A stretch of DNA of 64,000 nucleotides from Erinaceus europaeus. Its lineage: Eukaryota; Chordata; Mammalia; Eulipotyphla; Erinaceidae. The stretch spans positions 119,151,145-119,215,144 of the forward strand of contig NC_080171.1 of NCBI RefSeq assembly GCF_950295315.1, in the 5' to 3' direction. Positions 9,468 to 20,372 of the stretch are shown piece by piece. Under the pieces are notes generated by a model. It was not told the DNA's origin and searched no databases. It saw nothing but the letters and a program-made list of their open reading frames with translations. The first letter of the stretch is position 1; every line of letters begins with the position of its first letter. The position numbers and the translations under genes are program-made.

Positions 9468-10485
9468 GACCTAGAGAGAACTTCCTGTGGCGATTGACCT
9501 AGAGAGAACTTCCTGTGGAGATTGACCTAGAGAGAACTTCCTGTGGAGATTGACCTAGAGAGAACTTCCTGTGGAGACTGACCTAGAGAGAACTTCCTGT
9601 GGAGATTGACCTAGAGAGAACTTCCTGTGGAGATTGACCTAGAGAGAACTTCCTGTGGAGACTGACCTAGAGAGAACTTCCTGTGGAGACTGACCTAGAG
9701 AGAACTTCCTGTGGAGACTGACCTAGAGAGAACTTCCTGTGGAGACTGACCTAGAGAGAACTTCCTGTGGAGACTGACCTAGAGAGAATTTCCTGTGGAG
9801 ACTGACCTAGAGAGAACTTCCTGTGGAGACTGACCTAGAGAGAACTTCCTGTGGAGACTGACCTAGAGAGAACTTCCTGTGGAGACTGACCTAGAGAGAA
9901 CTTCCTGTGGAGACTGACCTAGAGAGAACTTCCTGTGGAGATTGACCTAGAGAGAACTTCCTGTGGAGACTGACCTAGAGAGAACTTCCTGTGGAGATTG
10001 ACCAAGAGAGAACTTCCTGTGGAGACTGACCTAGATAGAACTTCCTGTGGTGTCAGGCTAGCTTAGCAGGCAGGAGAGAGATGACCAGGGACTCGTGGCT
10101 GAGTGGGATGCAGTTCGATCTTAATTTCGTGCTAGCTTTGCAGGAGAGACTCTGGGACTCTCAGAGTTGGAAGGCAATTCCACTGTGTGTTATATCAGAA
10201 GAGCAGCTGTATTTATATTCGCCAAGTAGGGTGGAAACAGGATGTGACATAGAGAGGGTGGAGTCAAAAAAGAATGCAAACTAGTGGTGGAGAACAGGGT
10301 GTGACTAGGAAAGGGGATGGAGCAAAAAGAGAGCTCCAACCAGTGGGCAGTTCCCAGGTAACACAGTGATTATGTACATAGGCCACAGCAGTTAAGCAGT
10401 GCAACAGAAGGGGTCTTAGAAGCAGAATTTAGAAGCAGACCCACACTGTGGAGACTGACCTAGATAGAACTTCCTGTGGAGACTG
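9468..10485 (+). repeat. 28-bp minisatellite, about 22 units
   Basis: The unit is GACCTAGAGAGAACTTCCTG followed by TGGAGAYT. Unit starts recur every 28 bp from 9468 to 10028 (21 starts), and one more lies at 10458-10485 beyond an inserted LTR. Divergence is low: mostly C/T at one site, CGAT in the first unit, CTAGATAG in the last two. Each unit carries ACTTCCTGT, the complement of an ETS-type ACAGGAAGT site. Confidence 0.95.
10051..10446 (-). mobile_element. Solo LTR inserted in the minisatellite
   Basis: 396 bp starting TGTCAGGCTAGC and ending GCAGACCCACA, flanked by CTGTGG at 10045-10050 and 10447-10452. This 6-bp duplication is usual for class II (ERVK-like) proviruses. It shares GCCAAGTAGGGTGGAAACAG and AGCAGAATTTAGAAGCAGAC with the related LTRs. 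No internal viral sequence remains. Confidence 0.85.
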
Positions 10486-10699
10486 AAATAGTTCTCTTTG
10501 TTTCCGGTCTCCGTCTTGGGAACTTTTCCTATCCTTATGCATAGACAACAAATTTCCCCTCCAGTCAATAGTGTACATCAACATCTACCACAAGGATGTC
10601 TCTTACAAAACCACACTAGAGTTATCAAATCAGGAAATCAGTATGCTGTTGTTTTTTTTTTCAAAATTTTAAACTCCTCAGTTAATTTTTTGAAAGGTA

Positions 10700-10907
10700 T
10701 TTAAAAATTATTTATTTATTATTGGATAGAGACAGAGAAATTGAGAGGGGAGGGGACAATATAGAGAAAGAGAGACACAGAGACACCTTCAGCTCTGTTT
10801 CATTATTTATAAGCTTCCCCCCTGCAGGTAGGGACCAGGGGCTTGAATCCAGGTCCTTGCGTACTGCAGTGTGTGCGCTTAACGAGGTGTGCCACCACCT
10901 GCCCCCC
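10700..10907 (-). mobile_element. SINE-B copy
   Basis: TTTATTATTGGATAGAGACA at the left and GTGCCACCACCTGCCCCC at the right. Confidence 0.82.
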
Positions 10908-10924
10908 AGTTAATTTCTTACTTA

Positions 10925-11345
10925 CACTAACCTCTCTTCCACCTTTTGCACGCCCAAAAAAGAATTTTGGTCCAGTGGGGGAGGAATGATAGAGGAAGAT
11001 GACCAGAGGGCTCTGAACTCCAACTCCATCAGGACCCGGGGATAGAAGAGGGAAAAAAGGACATTCAGAAGTAGTAATAGGTGTAGGTGTGACTTAAAAA
11101 GGAAGTAAAGGCAGGACCACAGGAAAAAGTGGTTAAATATTTAAAAATATAGATAGTTAGAGAAACAATAGTCAACCTATTGGGACCTTGGGAGAACTAC
11201 TGCAGTTTCCAGTGGAGGGAATGGGGACACAGAGCTCTGGTGGTGGGGACAGAGTGGAATTAGACCCTTCTTGTCCTAGCATTTTAAATCAATGTCAAGT
11301 TACTACTGCCACTACCACTACTACTACTACTAATGATAATAAAAA
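10925..11345 (+). mobile_element. Older L1-type 3' end
   Basis: GAGGGCTCTGAACTCCAACT, GGACCTTGGGAGAACTACTG and ACAGAGCTCTGGTGGTGGGG match the copies at 11395 and 48935. It ends in a (CTA)n tract. Link to L1 is by resemblance of its end to L1-I and L1-III. Confidence 0.55.
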
Positions 11346-11394
11346 TACCTCCAATCTGGAAAGACACCAGAGGAAATCAGATACTGTTTCACTT

Positions 11395-12115
11395 ATCTGA
11401 GAGGGAAGAGGGAAAAGAAGGGACACTTGGAAGTAGTAATAAGTTCGTGTGACTTAGAAGGAAAGTGAAGACAGGGCTGTTGAAATGAGTAAAAACAGGC
11501 AAGATACAGACATAGACGTAGAAATTGTGGGGGCCACTGTTACTCCATATTGTCTAAGGCAGCCAAGAAAAACCTCATAACCCAACTGCTGCAGTGCAGC
11601 TGCACGTTACCCTTGAAAAACTAGTCTCAACGTTTCTGCCTATCAGCAGTTGTTCTGTAAACAGAGGTCATGATAGCCCCCAAACCCCAAATTTGCTTAA
11701 CTGACAAAACTGCCAGGGACTGTGGTCAAAACTTCCCTGACAAACAGGTCTGAACTTTAAGTGACCCCTCCCCCCCCAAGTTCCCCTTCCTGATGTGGAT
11801 AAAAAGATTCCGTCTGCGTCTCTTCAGGGCTCACAAGCCACTATTGGGAAAGTGCTTGTAGCCCAGGCTTCAGCTTGTTTCAATAAAGGCTCCTGTTTTT
11901 CCATGTGACTCTGGCCTCCTCTCTGCGGGAACGGGACCTAAAACTCCGGGCATAACAGAAGTGGATATAGAGACACAGTCAACCCGTATCTGTGACCTTG
12001 GGAGAACTGGTGCAGTTTCCAATGGCGAGAGATGAGGACACAGAACTCTGGCAGTGAGTGTGGTGCAGAACAGCACCCCTATTATGGTCTAATTTTGGAA
12101 ATCACTATTAAATGC
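11395..12115 (+). mobile_element. Older L1-type 3' end, split by an LTR
   Basis: The parts 11395-11525 and 11958-12115 together parallel 11045-11300: GACACTTGGAAGTAGTAATA, then TGACCTTGGGAGAACTGGTG and ACAGAACTCTGGCAGTGAG. An LTR lies between them. Confidence 0.55.
11526..11957 (+). mobile_element. Solo LTR of a second endogenous retrovirus family
   Basis: 432 bp with TG at the start (TGTGGGGGCC) and CA at the end (CGGGCATAACA). It has a TATA-like GATAAAAAG near 11798 and a poly(A) signal CAATAAAGGC near 11881, in the order expected for U3-R-U5. The flanks GAAAT (11521) and GAAGT (11958) differ by one base. It shares nothing visible with the other LTR family. Class I (gammaretrovirus-like) is a guess from its general look. 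Confidence 0.65.
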
Positions 12116-12163
12116 CATCCACTCTCCTGCTGGGGAATGTGTGTTTAAAAAGACGGTATCTGG

Positions 12164-12484
12164 TGGGCCAGATGGTAGTGCACCAGGTTAAGCTTAGATG
12201 GGGAGAAGTGCAAGGACTGGCGTAAGGATCCCGGTTCGAGCCCCTGGCCCCTGACTCCCCAACTGCTGGAGGTGGGGGAGAGGTCGCCTGACAAGTGGTG
12301 AAGCAAATCTGCAGGTGTCTGTCTTCCCCTCCCCTCTCGATTTCTCTCTGTTCTATCCAACAACAATAACAATAATAACAACAACAAGGGCAACAAAATG
12401 GGAAAAATGGCCTTCAGGAACAGTGTATTCCTAGTGCAGGCACCGAGTCCTAGCAATAACCCTGGAGGCAAGAAAAAAAAAAAG
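12164..12484 (+). mobile_element. SINE-A-long copy
   Basis: The GGGCCAGATGGTAGTGCACC head is B-like, the middle is A-like (GGATCCCGGTTCGAGCCC), and the 3' module ends ATAACCCTGGAGGCAAG. Flanks AAGACGGTATC and AAGATGGAATC suggest a target duplication. Confidence 0.82.
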
Positions 12485-12842
12485 ATGGAATCCTCTTATG
12501 TCTTCATCTTACCGCTTCTAGCTCTCAAAGACCAAAAGCCACACCATCTTCCAGCCTTTTAGAGAGAGGATTATCACACTCCTGAAGAGAACCTGCAATT
12601 CAGAGATGTGGTTACCCCTCAGATCACAGGTTAGCCAAAGATTCATTTCAAAGAAAATGCTGAGTTAGGTCTGTGGTGCACCCATTACAGTGCACATGTT
12701 ACAATGTGCAAGAGGACCTGGGTTCAAGACCTCAGCCCTCACTTGAAGTGGGAAAGCTTTATGAGCTGTGAAACAGCACTGTAGGCCTCTCTCTCCCCCA
12801 CTTACCTCTTTTTAAAAATTTATTTATTTATTTATTTATTTA

Positions 12843-13189
12843 TTCATTTTTGCCTCCAGGGTTATTGCCAGGACTCAGTGCCTGCACCACAAATCCACTG
12901 CTCCTGGAGAACACTTTTTTCTTCTTTTTGTTGCCCTTGTTGTTTTATCATTGTTATGGTTATTATTACTGTTGTTGTTGTTGCTGTCGTTGGATAGGAC
13001 AGAGAGAAATGGAGAGAGAAGGGGAAGACAGAGAGGAGGAGAGAAAGACAGACACCTGCAGACCTGCTTCACTGCCTGTGAAGCGACTCCCCTGCAGGTG
13101 GGGAGCCGGAGGCTCGAACCAGGATCCTTATGCTGGTCCTTGCGCTTTGTGCCACATGCGCTTAACACACTGTGCTACCGCCCGACTCC
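12843..13189 (-). mobile_element. SINE-A-long copy
   Basis: It starts TTGCCTCCAGGGTTATTGCC and ends GTGCTACCGCCCGACTCCC. The 148-codon frame across it is a SINE translation and not a gene. Confidence 0.9.
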
Positions 13190-13392
13190 CTATTTATTTA
13201 TTATTGAATAGAGACAGAGAGGAATTGAGAGGGGAGAGGGAGATAGAGAGGGAAACAGACAGAGCGATACCTACAGCCCTGCTTTACCACTCATGAAACG
13301 TTCCCCCTGCAGGTGGGGACCAGGGGCTTGAACCCCAGTCCTTGTGTACTGTAATGTGTGCGCTTAACCAGGTGTGCCACCGCCTGCCCCTC
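13190..13392 (-). mobile_element. SINE-B copy
   Basis: TTTATTATTGAATAGAGACA at the left, GTGTGCCACCGCCTGCCCC at the right; it abuts the preceding SINE head to tail. Confidence 0.85.
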
Positions 13393-13430
13393 CTTTATTT
13401 CTCTCTGTCTGTGGTAAATAAACAATACAT

Positions 13431-13721
13431 ATGTAAAGACCAAAGTGATGACTAAGATTCAGAAACAATGCCTCACTCCTCAGATGCCTGGGAAAGGCGG
13501 GGAGCTCGGCACCCAGATGTGATTTCCGCGTCTGCTGTCCTCAGATGGTGGCAAATAGCAAGACAGAAAAGTTCTACCTTCACATGAATTTTGGCAGGGT
13601 TCCAGAGGAGCTGGTGGGGGTGGGGAGAACCCAACAAATGATAAGAATTGTTGATGGTTGGGATAGTTAGCTGCCAGAGTGCCAAAGTGCAGTCTGCTCT
13701 CTTAGTCTTTAAAAAAAATTT
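13431..13721. other. Unrecognised sequence
   Basis: No repeat family recognised; no supported coding frame. Confidence 0.4.
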
Positions 13722-14062
13722 TTTTTTCCTCCAGGGTTATTGCTGGCCTCGGTGTCTGCACCATGAATCCACCGCTCCTGGAGGCCATTTTTCCCCCCTT
13801 TGTTGCCCTTGTTGTAGCCTCGTTGTGGTTATTATTATTGCCATTGTTGATGTTGTTCGTTATTGGATAGGACGGAGAGAAATGGAGAGAGGAGGGTAAG
13901 ACAGAGAGGGGGAGAGAAAGACAGACACCTGCAGACCTGCTTCACCGCCTGTGAAGCGACTCCCCTGCAGGTGGGGAGCCGGGGGCTCAAACTGGGATCC
14001 CCACGCCGGTCCTTGCACTTTGCGCCACATGCGCTTAAAACACAACGCCACCACCGACCCCT
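13722..14062 (-). mobile_element. SINE-A-long copy
   Basis: CCTCCAGGGTTATTGCTGGC at the left, CACCACCGACCCCTA at the right, with the usual GACAGACACCTGCAGACCTG core. Confidence 0.88.
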
Positions 14063-14067
14063 AAATT

Positions 14068-14255
14068 AAAAAAAAATTTATTTATTTATTTATTTATTTA
14101 TTTATCAAATACAGACAACCAGAAATCAAGAGGAAATGGGATGATAGAGAGGACAAACCCGATTCACCGCCTGCAAAGCTTTCCCCCTGCAGATGGGGAC
14201 CAGAACCCGGTACCTTGTACTTTGTAACATGTGCGCTCAACCAGGTACACCAGCC
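14068..14255 (-). mobile_element. SINE-B copy, diverged
   Basis: A (TTTA)n tail, ACAGACAACCAGAAATCAAG body and TGCGCTCAACCAGGTACACC head. Confidence 0.65.
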
Positions 14256-14500
14256 TTGGTCTTATTTTATTCCCGGTTTTCCTTTCACCTGCTCAGGAGC
14301 TTCCTCCAGAGGAGGGCACCCAGACACTTGGAGTAGGAGAGTGCCTAGTGTGAGACTTCACACATGTCCGGCACAACGTGAAGCGGCCAGCTCACAGAAG
14401 AGGGCAGTGGCCTGAGGTGACTTCCACCCATGTCCACACAGTTGGGGCAGTACTGTATCTGTGCACACACGGGCTTTGGCAGATTGGAAGCAGAGAGAGA

Positions 14501-14552
<52 letters not shown>

Positions 14553-14694
14553 TATGGAGAGAGAGAGAGAGACAGAGAGAGGAAAGGGGGGGTTTGGTGA
14601 GGTCACAATTATGCCTCTGCATCTTGGAGACTTCTATTTGAATGTAGGCTTACATGCTTCTTTTTTATTTTTTCCTTCTTAGAAATGATTGTGT
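14256..14694. other. Unrecognised sequence with GA microsatellite
   Basis: Mostly single-copy, with a (GA)n/(GAAA) tract at 14494-14590. The frames crossing that tract read only Arg/Glu or Ser/Leu repeats. Confidence 0.55.
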
Positions 14695-14970
14695 GGGGGA
14701 GTCAGGCAGTAGCGCAGCAGGTTAAGTGCACATGGCGCAAAGCTGCAAGGACCGGCATAAGGATCCTGGTTCGAGCCCCGGGCTCCCCACCTGCAGGGGA
14801 GTCACTTCACAGGCGGTGAAGCAGGTCTGCAGGTGTCTCTCTTTCTCTCCCCCTCTCTGTCTTCCCCTCCTCTCTCCATTTCTCTCTGTCCTATCCAACA
14901 ACGACAACATCAATAACTACAGCAATAAAACAACAAGGGCAACAAAAGGGAATAAATAAAAGGTATAATT
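14695..14970 (+). mobile_element. SINE-A copy
   Basis: GGGGGAGTCAGGCAGTAGCG head and GGGCAACAAAAGGGAATAAA tail. Left AGAAATGATTGTGTGGG and right AGAAATGATAGTGTGGG form a target duplication with one mismatch. Confidence 0.9.
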
Positions 14971-15053
14971 AAAATAAAAAAATAAACTGTTTAAAAATTT
15001 TTTAAGAAAGAAAGAAATGATAGTGTGGGACAAGTGTAGGTTGTGTGCTACTG

Positions 15054-15325
15054 GGGGTCGGGCAGCGGCTCAGCGGGTTAAGTGCACATGGCGCAAAGCG
15101 CAAGGACCGGCGTGAGTATCCTGGTTCGAGCCCAGGCTCCCCACCTGTAGGGGAGTCACTTCAAAGGCGGTGAAGCAGGTCTGCAGGTGTTTATCTTTCT
15201 CTCCCCCTCTCTGTCTTCGCATTGTCTTCAACAATGACATCAATCACAACAATAATAACTACAACAATAAAACAACAAGGGCAACAACAGGGAATAAATA
15301 AAGATTAAAAAAAGACTTAAAAAAA
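15054..15325 (+). mobile_element. SINE-A copy
   Basis: GGGGGTCGGGCAGCGGCTCA head and GGGCAACAACAGGGAATAAA tail. Flanks TGTGTGCTACT and TGTGTACTACT look duplicated. Confidence 0.88.
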
Positions 15326-15418
15326 GAATGTGTACTACTTTGCATCTACAGTTAGCATTAAAATGGCTACGATTCTCTCTCTCTCTCTGAATCTCTCTCT
15401 CAAAAATAATAATAAAAA

Positions 15419-15560
15419 AAGGGCAGGGGAGATTGCATAATGGTTATGCAAGCAGACTCTCATGCCTGAGGTTCCTGTGTCCCAGGTTCAATCTCCCCGC
15501 ACCACTATAAGCCTGAGCTGAGCAGTGCTCTGGATTTTCTCTCTCCATCTCTCTCTCTCT
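15419..15560 (+). mobile_element. SINE-D copy
   Basis: GGGCAGGGGAGATTGCATAA head with a tRNA-like A box and CCCAGGTTCAATCTCC B box, ending GAGCTGAGCAGTGCTCTGG and a CT-rich tract. Confidence 0.78.
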
Positions 15561-15599
15561 CTGAATCTCTTTCAAAATTAAAATAAAAAAATAGAAAAA

Positions 15600-16013
15600 T
15601 GGTTACAATTCCTCTCTTAGTTACGCGTCTCCTCCCAGCGTCATCTGTCCTCATGCTTCCCCCCTTGAAAGCCTTTTCCCTGAAGATCAGACGACTCTGT
15701 ATCATATTTTCTGCTGTCGCTCAGTGATGAGTCCCTGCAGGCCTGAGGAGAGAGCTGTGTGGGCTAAGTCACAGGCTGTGGGGAGGCGCATGGTGAAGTG
15801 AAGTGTAGGTCAATGTAAGTTTTCCCATCAGGCACAGCCCCCATTTCTTTCTCTGCCACAGTTTTGGAAGGCTCCCCTGGGTGATGGGTCTCTTCTGGGT
15901 TCCAGTTGGAAGGGGCAATGTCTAGTGAGGTTTAAGAGCATGTCAGCAAACAGTTTTCAGTCTGCTCCCCTGAGGAGTGAGTCTTTTCATTGCCTGCACA
16001 TATTAGAAGTGTT
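15600..16013. other. Unrecognised sequence
   Basis: No repeat family or supported coding frame. Confidence 0.4.
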
Positions 16014-16157
16014 CCAGGAGGTGGCAGAGTGGATAAAGCACTGGACTCTCAGGCATGAGGTCCTGGGTTCAATTCCTAGCAGCCCCTGTACCAGAGCAAT
16101 GTCTGATTCTTTCTCTCTCCTCCTATCTTTCCCATTAATAAATAAATAAAAACCTTT
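16014..16157 (+). mobile_element. SINE-C copy
   Basis: CCAGGAGGTGGCAGAGTGGA head, TCCTGGGTTCAATTCC B box, CCATTAATAAATAAATAAAA tail. Confidence 0.82.
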
Positions 16158-16350
16158 TTAAGAAGAGGTGGTCTGAATAGCAACAAAAGGCAATCCAGAC
16201 AGACATCTACCTCAGTGAATAGAATCTTATCCCATTTGTGTAAGGGACAAAGGCAAGAATGTTGCCATCACTGCTCTTTAACCCTGCCCTTTGCTGTTTA
16301 TGTCTTGACCGAACCCTCTGAATTCCCAGGCCTGGACTGCCTTATCCACA

Positions 16351-17563
16351 TTTTTTTTTTAATTTAAGAAAGGATTAATTAACAAAACCATAGGGTAGGA
16401 GGGGTACAACTCCACACAATTCCCACCACCCAATCTCCATATCCCACCCCCTCCCCTGACAGCTTTCCCATTCTCTATCCCTCTGGGAGCATGGACCCAG
16501 GGTCATTGTGGGTTGCAGAAGGTGGAAGGTCTGGCTTCTGTAATTGCTTCCCCGCTGAACATGGGCGTTGACTAGTCGATCCATACTCCCAGTCTGCCTC
16601 TCTTTCCCTAGTAGGGTGGGGCTCTGGGGAAGCTGAGCTCCAGGACACATTGGTGGGGTCTTCAGTCCAGGGAAGCCTGGCCGGCATCCTGATGGCATCT
16701 GGAACCTGGTGATTGAAAAGAGAGTTAACATACAAAGCCAAACAAACTGTTGAGCAATCATGGACCCAAAGCTTGGAATAGTGGAGAGGAAGTGTTAGGG
16801 AGGTACTCACTGCAAACTCTAGTGTACTTCTGCTTTCAGGTATATATTTTGCAATAGTTTATGGATACGTGTGAACATAAGCTCTCTCTCTCAGAAACTG
16901 GTGTATATCTAGGTTTTGGGACTTTGTTAGAAAGTGAACCACCTGAGATGAAGTTAGAGTATACTATGAAAGGAAAGGTCTCACCTGAGTAATGAAGCTG
17001 AAGGGTTGTCATTCCACACGTGAAGTCTCTGGACACAGTCTGAGGTGAAGCATGTTGAGGTGGCGTTGCGTTGGTTAGGTTGTGATCGGCAGATGCAATA
17101 TTATTTGATATGGATTGGGAGAGGCATACGGGAAAGTGGGCCCTATCCAAGGGTTCCAGGACTGGGGAAAGTAGGGGCTCTCTAGTGGAGATGTGAGGTT
17201 CCTGCTGTCTTAGGGTTCAAAAAAGTTAATGTTATCATCACATTATTTGGTAATTGGGTTAACTTTGAAAAGTCCTTTTGTTATGGTTTGCTGTACAGTA
17301 CCCAGTATCTTGTATATAGCTGTGCTATTGGATGCTTCTAATCTACTTGGTCTAGGCTTTTGAGAGAGTCCACATAGCAAATACACAGCCTATATATTAA
17401 AAAGATTCAGTTTGTGTTTTGAAAAACTTTGAGACATACAATTGATTTTGCCCCTCTCATATTAATTAACTAGTGATTTATATGTCTACATTTTGCTAGG
17501 AGTGTACATAAACACCATTCCCACCACCAAAAGACTGTGACCCATCCCTCCCACCCACTCCCA
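16351..17563 (-). mobile_element. L1-I 3' UTR, long 5'-truncated copy
   Basis: It is collinear with 39000-40215, the 3' UTR of the L1 whose ORF2 stops at 40342. Examples are GGTAGGAGGGGTACAACTCC at 16394, TGGATACGTGTGAACATAAG near 16862 and CTAGGAGTGTACATAAACAC near 17497. TTATCCACATTTTT lies at both ends and is the likely target duplication. It is truncated before ORF2. Confidence 0.85.
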
Positions 17564-17771
17564 CATTTTTATCCACATTTTTATCCACGTTTTTGCTTTG
17601 TTCTCATACTCTGTGGGAATTGGAGGCCTGTGTATTTGGAGGAAGGGTATGATGCGTGGGGTGGAGGTAGGTTGGGGAGGGGTGGCTTTGTGCTCTACTT
17701 TCTTCCTTCAGGAATCTCATAACGGTAGCAGGGCAGGAAGGGTGGAGAGTGTACTAGGCCTCCCTCCATTT
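17564..17771. other. Unrecognised G-rich sequence
   Basis: A G-rich stretch (17640-17690) between two L1 fragments; nothing else recognised. Confidence 0.4.
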
Positions 17772-18235
17772 TTAAAAATAATTTTTATTAGTGATTTAAT
17801 TATGGTTAACAAGGTTGTAAGGTAACAGAGGCACAATTCCACACAGTTTCCACCGGCAGAGTTCTGTGTACCATCCCCTGCACTGGAAATTTCCCTCTTC
17901 TTTATCCCTGTCTGGGAACATGGCCCAAGGACCTTTATGGGGTACAGAAGATGGAAGGTCTGGCTTCTGTAATTGCTTCTGTGCTGGACATGGGCTTTGG
18001 CAGGTGGATCCACACCCCCAGCCTGTTTCTATCTTTCCCTAGTGGGGGGGTTGGGCTCAGGAGAGGTGAGGTTCCAGGACACATTGGTGAGGTCGTCTGC
18101 CCAAGGAAATCAGGTTGGTGTTATGGTAACATCTACAATTTGGTGGATGGAAGGTGATAAGATATAAAGTAAATTGTTTAGTAAACAGGAACCCAAAGGT
18201 AGGAATAGAGTAGATGAAACCAGAGGTCTTCATAT
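17772..18235 (-). mobile_element. L1-III type 3' end
   Basis: ATTTTTATTAGTGATTTAAT at the left, then a GGGGTACAGAAGATGGAAGG block and TGAGGTTCCAGGACACATTG. It may extend to about 18410, but the last part is not shared with other copies here. Confidence 0.6.
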
Positions 18236-19016
18236 GGGAAGGAGGTCTTTCTTTGACTAGAGGAAGTTTAGCCGACATAAGAGTGGAGACAAACTGTAGG
18301 AGAGCTTTGTAGAGCTTAAGGTTTATGCTTTGCTCTCTCTTACCTGACACACACGGTTCCACCCAGAAGACTGGTTCATTTGCAGTGGCACACACATCAC
18401 CTGCCAATATCGTCCATCGAATAATATTTTAACACAGCATCATTCATTCATCTTAGATGGCAAGCTATCCAGTATCAGCATCTGAAGCTGGAGAACACAT
18501 AACAGAATAGAATATTAAGTGAAATTAGATGAAGGGGAAGAAATGCAATCCCATTTTAGATCCAAATGGCCCTGCTTCGAGAGAGGCTGCTGGAGTCAAT
18601 GGTGCATGGAGAGCATCTGTGCTCAGCACGTGACACGCTCCTGCCCAGAGCTCTCCCTTTGAGCTGTGACGCCATTGACAAATCACTTCTACCAACTCAT
18701 AACTGCTCACACCATGGTTTAGGAGATGGAGCAGAATGAGGACGGGAAATGGACATGAGATATTGAGAGCCGAAGGAGAAAAGATTAGGGGGCAGCTGGT
18801 ATCACAGTCAGACAACAAATACATAACTAGTCAGAGCAACACTTCTGCTGCAAACTACACAATCAAAAGAACTGGTTCTCTTGTCTTGTCATGAAGCTGA
18901 GTTAGCTTTTCACAGACATTGCCCCCAGGAAGAGACCCCACCATGGTATCTAAATCTTAAACCTGCTATAAATTCATGCCTAATATAACATTTCTTTTTC
19001 TTCTTTTTTCTTTCTT
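18236..19016. other. Unrecognised single-copy sequence
   Basis: About 780 bp with no recognised repeat. Minus-strand frames of about 100 codons lack any identifiable domain. Confidence 0.45.
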
Positions 19017-19253
19017 TCTTTTTTTTTTTTTTTTAGTTATTATTGATGTCATTGTTGTTGGATAGGACAGAGAGAAATGGAGAGAGGAGGGGAAGACAGA
19101 GAGGGGGAGAGAAAGATAGACACCTGCAGACCTGCTTCACCACCTGTGAAGTGACTCCCCTGCAAATGGGGAGCCGGGTCTCGAACCAGGATCCTTCCTC
19201 CAGTTGTGCTTTATGCCCCATGCGCTTAACCCTCTGTGCTACTGCCTGACTCC
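19017..19253 (-). mobile_element. SINE-A copy, tail shortened
   Basis: A poly(T) replaces the usual tail and is followed by TAGTTATTATTGATGTCATT; the head CTGTGCTACTGCCTGACTCC is at the right. Confidence 0.85.
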
Positions 19254-19679
19254 CCATAACATTTATTTTGTGCACAGGAGAACAAAAATATTCAATCCAT
19301 GAGCAGGAAGGAAAACCAAATTGCAGTCTGGCAATCACATGAACTCCAAATGAAGTTGTAAAATTAATTTGTAGTGAGAGGTTGGTCTTCATGACAACAT
19401 CTAACAAAAGGCAGCAACCATACATCTCTCAAAGGAGATATATTTATATATATTTCTGCTTATAGCTGACTTGGCTGTCACCTTGAAATGAATGTTTATT
19501 AAGGGAATAAAATAAAAGCATTTCAAATCCATGAAAGAAATGTGTTTAAGCATCTATGATGACATGAAGATAACAACAGATTGTAAGAGGAACTAGATTT
19601 TCAAAACCATAGAATACATCATATTACTCAGGAAAGATGTTAGGAATATACTTTTACATTTAACACAACTTTTTAAACA
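19254..19679. other. Unrecognised AT-rich sequence
   Basis: No repeat family or coding frame recognised. Confidence 0.45.
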
Positions 19680-20174
19680 ACATTTTATATCTATTTTAGA
19701 TAGAGACAAGAGAAAGTGAGAGGGAAGGGGGAGATAAGAAGAGAGAGACATCAGCAGCCCTGCTTCACTGCTCATGAAGCTTATCCAGAGAGTCCGGTGG
19801 TAGCGCAGCAGGTTAAGCGCACATGGCGCCAAGCGCAAGGACCGGCATAAGGATCCCGGTTCGAGCCCTTGGCTCCCCACCTACAGGGGAGTCACTTCAC
19901 AGGCGGTAAAGCAGGTCTGCAGATGTCTACCTTTCTCTCCCCCTCTCTGTCTTCCCCCTCCTCTCTCCATTTCTCTCTGTCCTAATCCAACAACGACAAC
20001 ATCAGTAACAACAACAATAAAGCAACAAGGGCAACAAAAGGGAATAAATAAATAAATGTTTTTAAAAAATCGATAATGAAAAAAGAAAAGCTTATTCCCT
20101 GTAGGTGGGGACTGGGGGCTTGAACCTGGGTACTTGCACTTGGTAACACGTGCGCTCAACCTCATATGCCACCA
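19680..20174 (-). mobile_element. SINE-B copy split by a SINE-A
   Basis: The 3' half is 19680-19786 and the 5' half about 20088-20174 (GGCTTGAACCTGGGTACTTG). A plus-strand SINE-A lies between copies of AAGCTTAT(T)CC. Confidence 0.75.
19787..20086 (+). mobile_element. SINE-A copy nested in SINE-B
   Basis: GAGAGTCCGGTGGTAGCGCA head, GGGCAACAAAAGGGAATAAA tail, target copies at 19778-19786 and 20088-20098. Confidence 0.88.
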
Positions 20175-20372
20175 GAAGCTTTAATGCACATCTTCTAATC
20201 AAGATGTGAAGAACTAGTTTTGGGAAATGGCACTTCTGCGGCCACTCCTAGAGAACCTCGACCACCAGTTAGCAAGCGTTGCCCCTGGCAGTGGAGGCTG
20301 TTAGATGGCCCCATTTCTCATAGCTGAGGTCCTTTTAACTCTTTTTTTGCAAATGTCCAAGCCTGCATGTTC

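Larger units (their letters stand above)
12667..13430 (+). mobile_element. SINE-B copy split by two later SINEs
   Basis: The 5' part (12667-12812, ACAATGTGCAAGAGGACCTG) stops in its CT-rich body, which resumes near 13393 (TTTATTTCTCTCTGTCTGTG) with the tail GTAAATAAACAA. Two minus-strand SINEs lie between. Confidence 0.6.

Noticed and set aside
9468..10485. Regular repeats suggesting a CRISPR array
   Set aside because: The units are contiguous with no spacers, and the DNA is mammalian.
12850..13296. 148-codon ORF
   Set aside because: It lies wholly in SINE-A-long and SINE-B sequence; similar peptides recur in other SINE copies.
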